A DNA stretch of 7,605 bases, taken from positions 1 to 7,605 of the forward strand of contig JAEZQN010000319.1 of the NCBI GenBank assembly GCA_023441145.1, read 5' to 3'. Below the pieces are notes generated by a model, which ran no database searches, was not told the origin of the DNA, and saw nothing but the letters and a program-made list of their open reading frames with translations. The DNA comes from Bacillota bacterium (GTDB lineage Bacteria; Bacillota; Clostridia; Lachnospirales; Lachnospiraceae). Positions 1-5,233 of this stretch are shown piece by piece. Made by a program: the position numbers and the translations under genes. The stretch's first letter is position 1. Every line of letters begins with the position of its first letter.

Positions 1-63
1 ACCATATGGAACTTAATTGCTAAATATGCCAATTAACAGGTAAATACTATAGTGCATATAGAA

Positions 64-104
64 ACCACAAGCCCCTGAGCTTAATAGGGCTTGTGGTGTT
101 TTTT
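64..104 (+). terminator. Rho-independent terminator upstream of cwlD
   Basis: A perfect 11-bp stem (64-74 with 87-97) encloses a 12-nt loop (75-86) and is followed by G and then six T (99-104), the classic intrinsic terminator layout on the plus strand. No complete gene lies before it, so it most likely ends a transcript that enters from the left of the window. It also separates that transcript from cwlD. Part of its loop and right arm recurs as an inverted copy at 131-142. Confidence 0.88.
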
Positions 105-142
105 GTGGGGGCGATGAGGCTTAGCACATTCCTATTAAGCTC
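77..142. repeat. 12-nt inverted repeat spanning the terminator loop and the cwlD leader
   Basis: GAGCTTAATAGG at 77-88 is exactly reverse-complementary to CCTATTAAGCTC at 131-142. Two further pairs (75-76 with 146-147) are possible across a 3-nt bulge. The left copy occupies most of the terminator loop and the first two bases of its right arm. In a read-through RNA the two copies could pair as a pseudoknot or as an alternative to the top of the terminator stem. The match is direct; any function is inference. Confidence 0.7.
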
Positions 143-147
143 CTTAG

Positions 148-176
148 ACATACATAGTCTTCCTACCTCATAAACT
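148..176 (+). promoter_or_regulatory. Possible sigma-E-type sporulation promoter for cwlD
   Basis: CATAAACT at 169-176 matches seven of eight positions of the sigma-E -10 consensus CATACAMT. Exactly 13 nt upstream, ACATACAT (148-155) carries the ATA core of the -35 consensus KMATATTT. The site lies about 30 nt before the GTG start of a cortex amidase gene; cwlD of B. subtilis is known to be transcribed during sporulation by sigma-E and sigma-G. The -35 is weak (about five of eight), so this is a candidate only. Confidence 0.4.
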
Positions 177-208
177 GTATTAATCATTGGTAAGGAAGAG
201 TGTAAGCA

Positions 209-898
209 GTGAAAAGGTACCGTAATCTGATTTTTGTTTGTTTAGTGGCAGTCAGTATGGTTTTATTGTCACCGAAAGGGGTGACTGTGATACAAAATGC
301 GATGGTCACCAATAACGATACAAAACAGTTAATTATTATTGATCCAGGACATGGTGGGGCAGACCCAGGCAAGGTTGGAATTAATAATGCGTTAGAAAAG
401 GATATTAACCTAAGCATCTCCTTTAAGCTTAAGGTGTACCTAGAACAATTGGGATATGAGGTAATGCTTACCCGTACGGATGACAATGGGCTTTATAGCT
501 TAGAGGACGATAATAAAAAGCGGGCGGACATGAAGAAACGGGTGTCCATTATTAATGAAGCCAAACCAGTTATAGCAGTTAGTATTCATCAAAATAGTTT
601 TTCACAAGCTAGCTCCAAGGGAGCGCAGGTCTTTTATCATGTGAAGTCCCCAGAAGGAAAGAGACTAGCAGAGACCATTCAAGAACAGATGAAATTAGTT
701 CTTAATGATGGGAACAGACGAGTTGCTAAGTCCAATGACAGCTATTACATGCTTAAGAATACTTCTTGTCCAACAGTAATTGTAGAATGTGGTTTTCTTT
801 CTAATCCTGCAGAAGCAGATTTACTACTTGAGGATAGTTATCAGGATAAGATTGCCTATGGAATCACAGAAGGGATTAAGGCATATTTGTCTAAATAG
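209..898 (+). CDS. cwlD: N-acetylmuramoyl-L-alanine amidase, CwlD-type (spore cortex)
   Basis: This 229-residue Amidase_3 enzyme is predicted to cleave the bond between N-acetylmuramic acid and the L-alanine of the stem peptide. In spore formers CwlD acts with the deacetylase PdaA to form the muramic-delta-lactam of the cortex, which germination enzymes recognise. Residues 5-20 are a hydrophobic signal or anchor segment, so the enzyme should act outside the membrane. The catalytic domain begins at about residue 40: IDPGHGG supplies the zinc ligand H48, E63 is the second ligand, SIHQN gives H127, and VECGFLSN gives the catalytic E193. All expected active-site residues are present. There is no cell-wall-binding repeat, and length and single-domain layout fit CwlD rather than a vegetative autolysin. 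The GTG start at 209 follows a purine-rich AAGGAAG at 193-199. A cysteine-cluster gene follows after 40 nt and is probably co-transcribed. CwlD is favoured over other short Amidase_3 proteins by size and signal anchor; genome context would settle it. Confidence 0.85.
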   Translation: MKRYRNLIFVCLVAVSMVLLSPKGVTVIQNAMVTNNDTKQLIIIDPGHGGADPGKVGINNALEKDINLSISFKLKVYLEQLGYEVMLTRTDDNGLYSLEDDNKKRADMKKRVSIINEAKPVIAVSIHQNSFSQASSKGAQVFYHVKSPEGKRLAETIQEQMKLVLNDGNRRVAKSNDSYYMLKNTSCPTVIVECGFLSNPAEADLLLEDSYQDKIAYGITEGIKAYLSK

Positions 899-927
899 AA
901 CCAATAAACAAAGAAATGTACATAGTA

Positions 928-935
928 GAGGTGAT
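928..935 (+). promoter_or_regulatory. Ribosome binding site fixing the start of the YkgJ-type gene
   Basis: GAGGTGAT is an eight-base exact match to the anti-Shine-Dalgarno complement and sits just before GTG 939. It decides against an upstream in-frame start at 789, which would overlap 110 nt of cwlD. Confidence 0.8.
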
Positions 936-938
936 AAA

Positions 939-1604
939 GTGGAAAGATACTGTGATTTAAATGAGATTAGTGATGGAAAGCTTTATAAAGCAGAGGACTG
1001 GGTGAAGGCTGGTAGTAATGGCTGTAAAGGGTGCTCTAAGTGTTGCCAAACAGTGGGAGACAGCATTGTGCTAGATCCATTTGATGTGTATGAGTTAACC
1101 TCCCATATGGGAATTACCATACAAGAGCTTTTAGCAGAAAAGCTGGAGCTTCATGTAGTAGATGGGTTAATTTTGCCTAATATTAAGACGGAGAATGAAC
1201 AGGGTGGTTGTGGGTTCTTAAGTGAAGAAGGGCGCTGCACCATCCATAGTTTTCGTCCAGGCTTTTGTCGAATGTTTCCCTTTGGACGTTACTATGAAAA
1301 TGACAGCTTTCATTATATTTTGCAGGTTGATCAGTGTCCTTATCCAGATAAGAATAAGGTGCAGATAGGCCAGTGGATTGGAATTATAGAGCTTAAGAAA
1401 TACGAGCAGTATATTTGTGACTGGCACTACTTTCTATTACCTTTACAAAAAAAGATTAAAGTAGGTGTGGAGGAAGCTCTTTTAAAACAGATGAATATGT
1501 ACATACTGCAGATGTTCTTTTTCCTTCCTTATGATACAAACAACGACTTTTATTCACAGTTTTATAGTCGATTAAGTAAAGCTAAGAAGGAAATACATTA
1601 CTAA
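939..1604 (+). CDS. YkgJ-family cysteine cluster protein
   Basis: This 221-residue protein belongs to the YkgJ/UPF0153 family (zinc- or iron-chelating cysteine cluster proteins, PF03692), whose biochemical role is not established. The metal-binding pattern is clear: C29, C32, C35 and C36 (CxxCxxCC) near the N-terminus, then C91 and C100 in GGCGFL...GRCTIH, C110 in RPGFCRMFPFG, and C133 in DQCPYP. The family hallmarks GxCxxHxxRPxxCRxFPF are all recognisable. There is no signal peptide or membrane segment, so a soluble cytoplasmic protein is expected. The C-terminal third (from about 150) lacks cysteine clusters apart from C160, is rich in lysine and aromatic residues, and I do not recognise it. 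GTG 939 is chosen because a strong Shine-Dalgarno precedes it. The gene follows cwlD by 40 nt with no terminator between, suggesting co-transcription; that alone does not prove a spore role. Whether the metal is Zn2+ or an Fe-S cluster cannot be told from sequence. Confidence 0.85.
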   Translation: MERYCDLNEISDGKLYKAEDWVKAGSNGCKGCSKCCQTVGDSIVLDPFDVYELTSHMGITIQELLAEKLELHVVDGLILPNIKTENEQGGCGFLSEEGRCTIHSFRPGFCRMFPFGRYYENDSFHYILQVDQCPYPDKNKVQIGQWIGIIELKKYEQYICDWHYFLLPLQKKIKVGVEEALLKQMNMYILQMFFFLPYDTNNDFYSQFYSRLSKAKKEIHY

Positions 1605-1643
1605 GCTTTTAAAAAGTTATTTTGAGTAGTAAATCCCCCTTTC

Positions 1644-1672
1644 TTGCCATGTTCTATGAGAAGTGCTATAAT
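1644..1672 (+). promoter_or_regulatory. Vegetative (sigma-A) promoter of the sua5-ywlE-rpiB operon
   Basis: TTGCCA (1644-1649, four of six bases of TTGACA in order plus the final A) is followed after a 17-nt spacer by a perfect TATAAT (1667-1672). The -10 is extended by TG at 1664-1665 (TGCTATAAT). Transcription should start near 1679, giving a leader of about 50 nt before GTG 1732. This is the best promoter in the window and implies constitutive housekeeping expression. Confidence 0.82.
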
Positions 1673-1731
1673 GACAGAATAAGGTTTAGTAAGACAGTAG
1701 GGACTGTGGAGAAAGGAAAGTTGATTAGGCA

Positions 1732-2799
1732 GTGAAAACAATAGTTGAGACATTAGACAGAAATCATCTGGATGAAAATATACTAAAACGTGCTGGTGAT
1801 ATTATTAAGCATGGTGGATTAGTAGCATTTCCCACAGAGACCGTATATGGACTTGGAGCAGATGGCCTTAAGGAGCAGGCTGCTAAAAAGATATATGAAG
1901 CCAAAGGACGTCCAAGCGATAACCCTTTGATTTTGCATATAGCAGATATAGAAAGTTTAAAGGAATTAGCAGTAGATATACCAGAGAGTGCGTATACATT
2001 AGCTAAGGCATATTGGCCAGGGCCACTTACTATGGTGTTAAAGAAAAGTAGTAAGGTACCCTATGGGACGACAGGTGGATTAGATACAGTAGCAATTCGA
2101 ATGCCAAAGGATGAGATTGCACTTGCACTTATTAAGGCTTCTGGTTGCTATATTGCTGCTCCTAGTGCTAATACCTCAGGAAGACCAAGCCCAACAATGG
2201 CCAAGCATGTACTAGAGGACATGGATGGTAAGCTAGAGCTCATTTTAGATGGAGGACAAGTTGGAATTGGAATCGAATCTACCATTGTGGATTTGACCTC
2301 TGAGACACCGATGATATTACGTCCCGGTTATATAACCAAAGAAATGCTAGAAGCTTTATTAGGACCTGTCTGTGTAGATTCAGCGATTTTAGCAAAGAAT
2401 AAGGATAAGAATGTTAAGCCTAAGGCACCGGGAATGAAATATAAGCATTACGCACCAAAGGGAGACTTAACCGTTTTTCAAGGTGATATAAAGAAGGTAG
2501 TAGATCATATTAACGAACTCACTAAGGATAAACTGTCTGTGGGAGAGACGGTGGGTATTATTGCTACGGAAGAAACTAAAGCGTATTATACCCAAGGAAT
2601 TGTTAAGACCATTGGATCCAGGAAGGATGAAGAGAGCATAGCCCACGGGCTTTATGCAGTGTTACGTGAGTTTGATGATTTGCAGGTGGATATTATATAT
2701 GGGGAAAGCTTTAAAGAAGATGGATTTGGACAGGCTATTATGAATCGTCTATTAAAAGCAGCTGGATATCAGATCGTAAAGCTAAAGGAAACAGAGTAA
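1732..2799 (+). CDS. sua5: L-threonylcarbamoyladenylate synthase (Sua5/YwlC)
   Basis: The 355-residue enzyme makes threonylcarbamoyl-AMP from threonine, bicarbonate and ATP, the first step of t6A formation at position 37 of ANN-decoding tRNAs; the TsaD/B/E proteins, not encoded here, do the transfer. The YrdC domain covers about residues 14-205, with the nucleotide-binding signatures FPTETVYGLG (33-42), EAKGRPSDNPL (57-67), WPGPLT (95-100), the serine-rich APSANTSGRPSPT (143-155) and STIVDL (183-188). The conserved linker APGMKYKHYAP (232-242) closes over the active site and leads to the C-terminal Sua5 domain (about 245-350), so this is the long Sua5 form rather than short TsaC. GTG 1732 is the first possible start, since an in-frame TAG lies at 1726-1728; AAGGAAAG at 1713-1720 is a somewhat distant ribosome binding site. 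It is the first gene of an operon with ywlE and rpiB and is cytoplasmic. Confidence 0.95.
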   Translation: MKTIVETLDRNHLDENILKRAGDIIKHGGLVAFPTETVYGLGADGLKEQAAKKIYEAKGRPSDNPLILHIADIESLKELAVDIPESAYTLAKAYWPGPLTMVLKKSSKVPYGTTGGLDTVAIRMPKDEIALALIKASGCYIAAPSANTSGRPSPTMAKHVLEDMDGKLELILDGGQVGIGIESTIVDLTSETPMILRPGYITKEMLEALLGPVCVDSAILAKNKDKNVKPKAPGMKYKHYAPKGDLTVFQGDIKKVVDHINELTKDKLSVGETVGIIATEETKAYYTQGIVKTIGSRKDEESIAHGLYAVLREFDDLQVDIIYGESFKEDGFGQAIMNRLLKAAGYQIVKLKETE

Positions 2800-2857
2800 T
2801 CGTAGGGGTCAACAGCTAACGAACAAAATTGTGATAACACGATAAGGAGAAGTAGCT

Positions 2858-3313
2858 ATGAAGTATGATAAATTGATATTTGTCTGTACAGGGAATACCT
2901 GTAGAAGCCCTATGGCAGAAGCCATCTATAACCGTATGGAGGCAGTGGGAAGTATTGATGTAGCATCTCGGGGAATCGTAGTATTATTTCCAGAGCCAGC
3001 CAATCCAAAGGCATGTGCCGTATTAAAAAATAATGACCTATCCATTGACGACCATACAGCAACCCCTCTCTTACCGGAAGATATAACAGAAAACACACTG
3101 ATTCTGACAATGACGGGAAAGCAGAAGCAACACATACAAGAGAACTATGAGATGGATTATGAAGTATATACCATCAAAGAGTATGTGGGCTTAGAGGGAG
3201 ATGTGATCGACCCTTATGGAGGCACTCTGCTGGATTACGAGGATTGCTTTAATGAACTTTCACAATTAGTGAAGAAAACCATATATCAATTACATGAGGA
3301 GGAAAATCAATGA
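2858..3313 (+). CDS. ywlE: Protein arginine phosphatase, YwlE-type (low-molecular-weight phosphatase family)
   Basis: The 151-residue protein is a complete low-molecular-weight phosphatase. The P-loop CTGNTCRSP gives nucleophile C10 and phosphate-binding R16, and DPYGG supplies general acid D118. The residue at P-loop position five is T14 (CTGNTCRS), where tyrosine phosphatases have Ile (CLGNICRS). In Bacillus YwlE this threonine selects phosphoarginine, so removal of arginine phosphate from proteins marked by a McsB-type kinase is the expected role. Substrate choice is inferred from that residue; McsB is not in this window. The ATG at 2858 follows AAGGAGA (2844-2850). The gene lies 58 nt after sua5 and overlaps rpiB by 4 nt (ATGA), indicating translational coupling. 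The same neighbours occur in B. subtilis (ywlC-ywlD-ywlE-ywlF). Cytoplasmic. Confidence 0.92.
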   Translation: MKYDKLIFVCTGNTCRSPMAEAIYNRMEAVGSIDVASRGIVVLFPEPANPKACAVLKNNDLSIDDHTATPLLPEDITENTLILTMTGKQKQHIQENYEMDYEVYTIKEYVGLEGDVIDPYGGTLLDYEDCFNELSQLVKKTIYQLHEEENQ

Positions 3314-3738
3314 TAGCAATAGCATCAGACCATGGTGGTTTTGAGTTGAAACAAGAAATAAGAAAGTATTTGGATGAGAGGAATATTCCATATAAGGATT
3401 TTGGAACCAATAGTACAGATTCCTGTGATTACCCTGTATATGCCAAAGAGGTAGCTCATGCAGTAGCCAATAAGGAATTTGAGAAGGGAATTCTAATCTG
3501 TGGAACAGGAATTGGAATTTCAATAGCTGCCAATAAAGTAAAAGGTATTCGAGCAGCTCTTTGTCATGATTGCTTTAGTGCTCAGGCAACTAGAGAGCAC
3601 AATAATGCCAATATCTTAGCTATGGGTGGTAGAGTAATAGGTGCAGGGTTAGCACTAAAAATTGTGGAGACCTTCTTAAACACAGAGTTTTCCAACGATG
3701 AACGTCATATTAGAAGAATCGATATGATGGAAGAATAA
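3310..3738 (+). CDS. rpiB: Ribose-5-phosphate isomerase B
   Basis: The 142-residue RpiB/LacAB-family enzyme interconverts ribulose-5-phosphate and ribose-5-phosphate in the non-oxidative pentose phosphate pathway. Family signatures are complete: ASDHGGFELK (5-14) with D7 and H8, YP at 41-42, the catalytic C64 and the phosphate loop in CGTGIG (64-69), and SAQATREHNNANILAMGGRVIG (90-111) with H97 and N98. Full length agrees with RpiB; the single-subunit layout and Cys64 argue against LacA/LacB, and no lac or tagatose genes are nearby. Its start overlaps the ywlE stop (ATGA), with GAGGAGG (3297-3303) as ribosome binding site inside ywlE. It is the last gene of the operon; a strong terminator follows 25 nt downstream. 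Allose-6-phosphate isomerase activity, known in some RpiB proteins, cannot be excluded. Confidence 0.95.
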   Translation: MIAIASDHGGFELKQEIRKYLDERNIPYKDFGTNSTDSCDYPVYAKEVAHAVANKEFEKGILICGTGIGISIAANKVKGIRAALCHDCFSAQATREHNNANILAMGGRVIGAGLALKIVETFLNTEFSNDERHIRRIDMMEE

Positions 3739-3763
3739 TGGTTTAGCTTATAATAACAAGTAA

Positions 3764-3812
3764 GGGGCTGTCACTTTAACGATTGGAAATCGTGAAGCGA
3801 CAGCCCCGTTTT
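3764..3812 (+). terminator. Terminator of the sua5-ywlE-rpiB operon, between convergent genes
   Basis: GGGGCTGTC (3764-3772) pairs perfectly with GACAGCCCC (3799-3807). After an A-C mismatch the helix continues through 3774-3778/3793-3797 and 3780-3783/3789-3792 to a 5-nt loop (3784-3788). A short T run (3809-3812) follows on the plus strand. The minus-strand gene ends at 3823, so the same hairpin may also stop its transcript, but the minus side (TTACTTGTTATTATAAG) is only T-rich, without a real T tract. Confidence 0.88.
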
Positions 3813-3822
3813 ATGTACCTAA

Positions 3823-4305
3823 TTATCCAATATAATCTTCTATCATTTTTTGATATTCTGTAAAATTTCCTGAATAGATTTCCTTTAATAATAAGTCCGT
3901 TTGCTCTAATGCCATACAAGCCTCTTCTTTTGACAATAAGCCTTGCTTGATGGCTTCTGCAAGTTCATCTAAGTCTAAGATTCTTACCGTGCCATCCTCT
4001 AATATAACTACATCCACAAGCAAATCAATTACCGTAAGAGAATTTAAGTCTACATCATAGGAATGCGTAATAATATCGCAGTACCAGTATACCAGTTGGT
4101 CCTTGTGGTCAAATATTTTACTTATCTTAAATCCCTTGTCTAATAGATAGGCAGACCAACCATAAGCAATGTCTTCTCTAGGCTTTAGAGATTCCCACTT
4201 GGTAATTACCAATCTATCATCCGCGGATACAATCGTGTCATCTTTTAGAGCAATCAGTTCCTCTGGAATAATACGTTTTCGATATAGAATTATGTCTTTA
4301 TTCAT
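3823..4305 (-). CDS. DUF402 domain protein (FomD/Ntdp-like)
   Basis: This 160-residue soluble protein carries a DUF402 domain (PF04167). The hallmark region is WYCDI (74-78), then D95 in VIDLLVDVVILEDG, followed by ILDLDELAEA (109-118) and a helical C-terminus; the acidic residues D77, D95, D98, D104, D111, D113 and E114 are candidates for the metal site of the family. Characterised relatives are nucleoside di-/triphosphate phosphatases (staphylococcal Ntdp) and FomD, which hydrolyses a CMP-linked fosfomycin intermediate; no fosfomycin genes are present here. A phosphohydrolase role is therefore reasonable but the substrate is unknown. The start is set by a perfect AAAGGAGGT on the minus strand (4319-4311), six nt before ATG 4305; a longer reading to 4416 lacks such a site. 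It is monocistronic here, convergent with rpiB and divergent from the atp operon. Confidence 0.85.
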   Translation of the reverse strand: MNKDIILYRKRIIPEELIALKDDTIVSADDRLVITKWESLKPREDIAYGWSAYLLDKGFKISKIFDHKDQLVYWYCDIITHSYDVDLNSLTVIDLLVDVVILEDGTVRILDLDELAEAIKQGLLSKEEACMALEQTDLLLKEIYSGNFTEYQKMIEDYIG

Positions 4306-4310
4306 ACAGA

Positions 4311-4319
4311 ACCTCCTTT
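4311..4319 (-). promoter_or_regulatory. Ribosome binding site fixing the DUF402 gene start
   Basis: AAAGGAGGT on the minus strand is a near-complete Shine-Dalgarno sequence five nt from ATG 4305. It rules out the longer in-frame reading up to 4416. Confidence 0.85.
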
Positions 4320-4339
4320 TAGTATAAGAGCTTTCTACG

Positions 4340-4348
4340 ATTATAACA
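4340..4348 (-). promoter_or_regulatory. Extended -10 promoter for the DUF402 gene
   Basis: On the minus strand, TGTTATAAT is a perfect extended -10 element, which would start transcription near 4333 and leave a leader of about 28 nt containing the ribosome binding site. No good -35 lies at 16-18 nt upstream, which extended -10 promoters tolerate. Confidence 0.5.
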
Positions 4349-4416
4349 TTTAATGTGGCATTTAGATATATAAAATTAGCAAGTTTTCGCGAATAAAGAA
4401 GAAATGACAAACACAT

Positions 4417-4422
4417 GATAAT
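4417..4422 (+). promoter_or_regulatory. Weak candidate -10 for the atp operon
   Basis: The stretch 4306-4473 must hold the start signal of the atp operon unless transcription comes from further upstream, but no consensus promoter is visible. GATAAT (4417-4422) is five of six from TATAAT with a poor -35 (TAAAGA, 4394-4399). Alternatives are TATAAA at 4369-4374 without a -35, and ATGACA at 4404-4409 as a good -35 without a matching -10. An 8-bp palindrome, TTCGCGAA, lies at 4386-4393. Confidence 0.22.
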
Positions 4423-4461
4423 TACAATTAGCAGAATAAGGACGTGCTGGTTGTTCGTACC

Positions 4462-4468
4462 GAGGTGA
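4462..4468 (+). promoter_or_regulatory. Ribosome binding site fixing the atpZ start
   Basis: GAGGTGA lies five nt before ATG 4474. It favours this start over the in-frame GTG at 4444, which has no Shine-Dalgarno sequence. Confidence 0.75.
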
Positions 4469-4473
4469 ATCTA

Positions 4474-4824
4474 ATGAAAAAGAACAATGAAGTTATAAAA
4501 GGGTTGATTATGATTAGCCAGATAGGTCTATCTATGATGGCACCAATTTTTTTGTGTATATTTATAGGATACCAGCTAGACCGTAAGTTTAATACAGGCT
4601 TTTGGTTTATTGTTTTTCTTATCTTAGGGTTTATGACTGCTTTTCGTAATGTATATGTACTGACAAAGCAGTTTTATGCTAAGGACAAAGCAAGGGAAGA
4701 TGCTAAGCTTAGGTATTTAGACAGTCTAAAGAGGGAAAGAATACAGGGGGAGAAGACGCCCCCATGCAACACAGAGAGTGAGGGAGAAACTAAGAATAAT
4801 ATAACGAAAGGAAGGTTATCATGA
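4474..4824 (+). CDS. atpZ: AtpZ/AtpI-family ATP synthase accessory membrane protein
   Basis: The 116-residue protein has two predicted membrane helices (about 11-33 and 43-63) and a charged cytoplasmic tail (65-116). The family motif GYQLD (32-36) at the end of the first helix and the Gly-containing second helix fit AtpZ (PF09527), the small protein often encoded first in atp operons. In alkaliphilic Bacillus, AtpZ and AtpI have been linked to Mg2+ transport and to assembly or stability of the synthase; the exact role here is inferred. ATG 4474 is preferred because of GAGGTGA. The tail beyond about residue 90 is polar and low in conservation, and its DNA includes a G5/C5 inverted repeat (4746-4763) without a T run. 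The stop codon overlaps the atpI start by 4 nt (ATGA), so the two are coupled, as expected for partners. It opens the atp operon. Confidence 0.8.
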   Translation: MKKNNEVIKGLIMISQIGLSMMAPIFLCIFIGYQLDRKFNTGFWFIVFLILGFMTAFRNVYVLTKQFYAKDKAREDAKLRYLDSLKRERIQGEKTPPCNTESEGETKNNITKGRLS

Positions 4825-5201
4825 AAGAAGAGAAGAAAACGCTAGTGGAAATGATGGTGGGCTTACTAGTTTCTACCCTTTTGGTTTTGGTTATTGGAGT
4901 GGTAGTAGTCAATGATAAATTAGCGTATATTCTAGGTGTTTTGTTTGGGAGTGTAGTTGCATGTATCGTTTTGTTGCAGATGTATCATACACTAGATAAA
5001 GCGGTTGATATGGAGGAAAAAAGAGCGACTAGGTACATGGTTTTGGCATCGATTGTTCGGCTGGCCATAATGGGAGCTGCCCTGGCAGTAGGGGTACTGT
5101 TGCCAAGCATATTTAATGTAGTAGGTATTTTATTTGGCCTACTTACCTTAAAGCTTTGTGCCTTTATACAACCCATTGTCAGCAAGATAATCGCTTTATA
5201 G
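4821..5201 (+). CDS. atpI: ATP synthase subunit I (AtpI)
   Basis: The 126-residue protein is almost entirely hydrophobic, with four predicted helices (about 11-30, 34-55, 71-93 and 96-118) joined by a charged loop (MEEKRATRY, 64-72). This pattern matches the ATP synthase I family (PF03899), which in other bacteria helps assemble the c-subunit ring and is not part of the finished enzyme. Sequence conservation in the family is low, so the call rests mainly on topology, size and position directly before atpB. ATG 4821 overlaps the atpZ stop and follows GGAAGG (4810-4815). The following gene starts 32 nt downstream. As a chaperone for the c ring it would act in the cytoplasmic membrane together with AtpZ. 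Confidence 0.85.
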   Translation: MKEEKKTLVEMMVGLLVSTLLVLVIGVVVVNDKLAYILGVLFGSVVACIVLLQMYHTLDKAVDMEEKRATRYMVLASIVRLAIMGAALAVGVLLPSIFNVVGILFGLLTLKLCAFIQPIVSKIIAL

Positions 5202-5233
5202 TGATGAAATAATGAACAAAGGAAGGTGAGAGA

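Noticed and set aside
1..36. Open stretch ending in TAA, possibly the last 11 codons of an upstream gene
   Set aside because: The position before a terminator is suggestive, but eleven codons without any recognisable motif cannot support a gene call.
184..486. Minus-strand open frame antisense to cwlD, and similar ones at 1218-1427, 2910-3135, 3290-3523, 4985-5185, 5377-5565 and 6684-6875
   Set aside because: All lie opposite well-supported genes, lack recognisable protein features and have no convincing start signals.
789..938. In-frame N-terminal extension of the YkgJ-type gene into cwlD
   Set aside because: It would overlap 110 nt of cwlD in another frame, has no ribosome binding site, and the extra residues look like a shadow translation; GTG 939 has an excellent Shine-Dalgarno sequence.
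1605..1643. AT-rich near-palindrome after the YkgJ-type gene as a terminator
   Set aside because: CTTTTAAAAAG is too short and AT-only to form a stable stem, and no T tract follows; the end of the cwlD transcript is not visible.
4306..4416. In-frame extension of the DUF402 gene upstream of ATG 4305
   Set aside because: It would place the perfect ribosome binding site and the extended -10 inside coding sequence, and the extra residues do not belong to the family.
4444..4473. GTG start ten codons upstream for atpZ
   Set aside because: No Shine-Dalgarno sequence precedes it, while ATG 4474 has GAGGTGA at the right distance.
4746..4763. GGGGG/CCCCC inverted repeat with an 8-nt spacer in atpZ
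   Set aside because: It lies within coding sequence, is only five pairs long and has no T tract; it is unlikely to terminate transcription.
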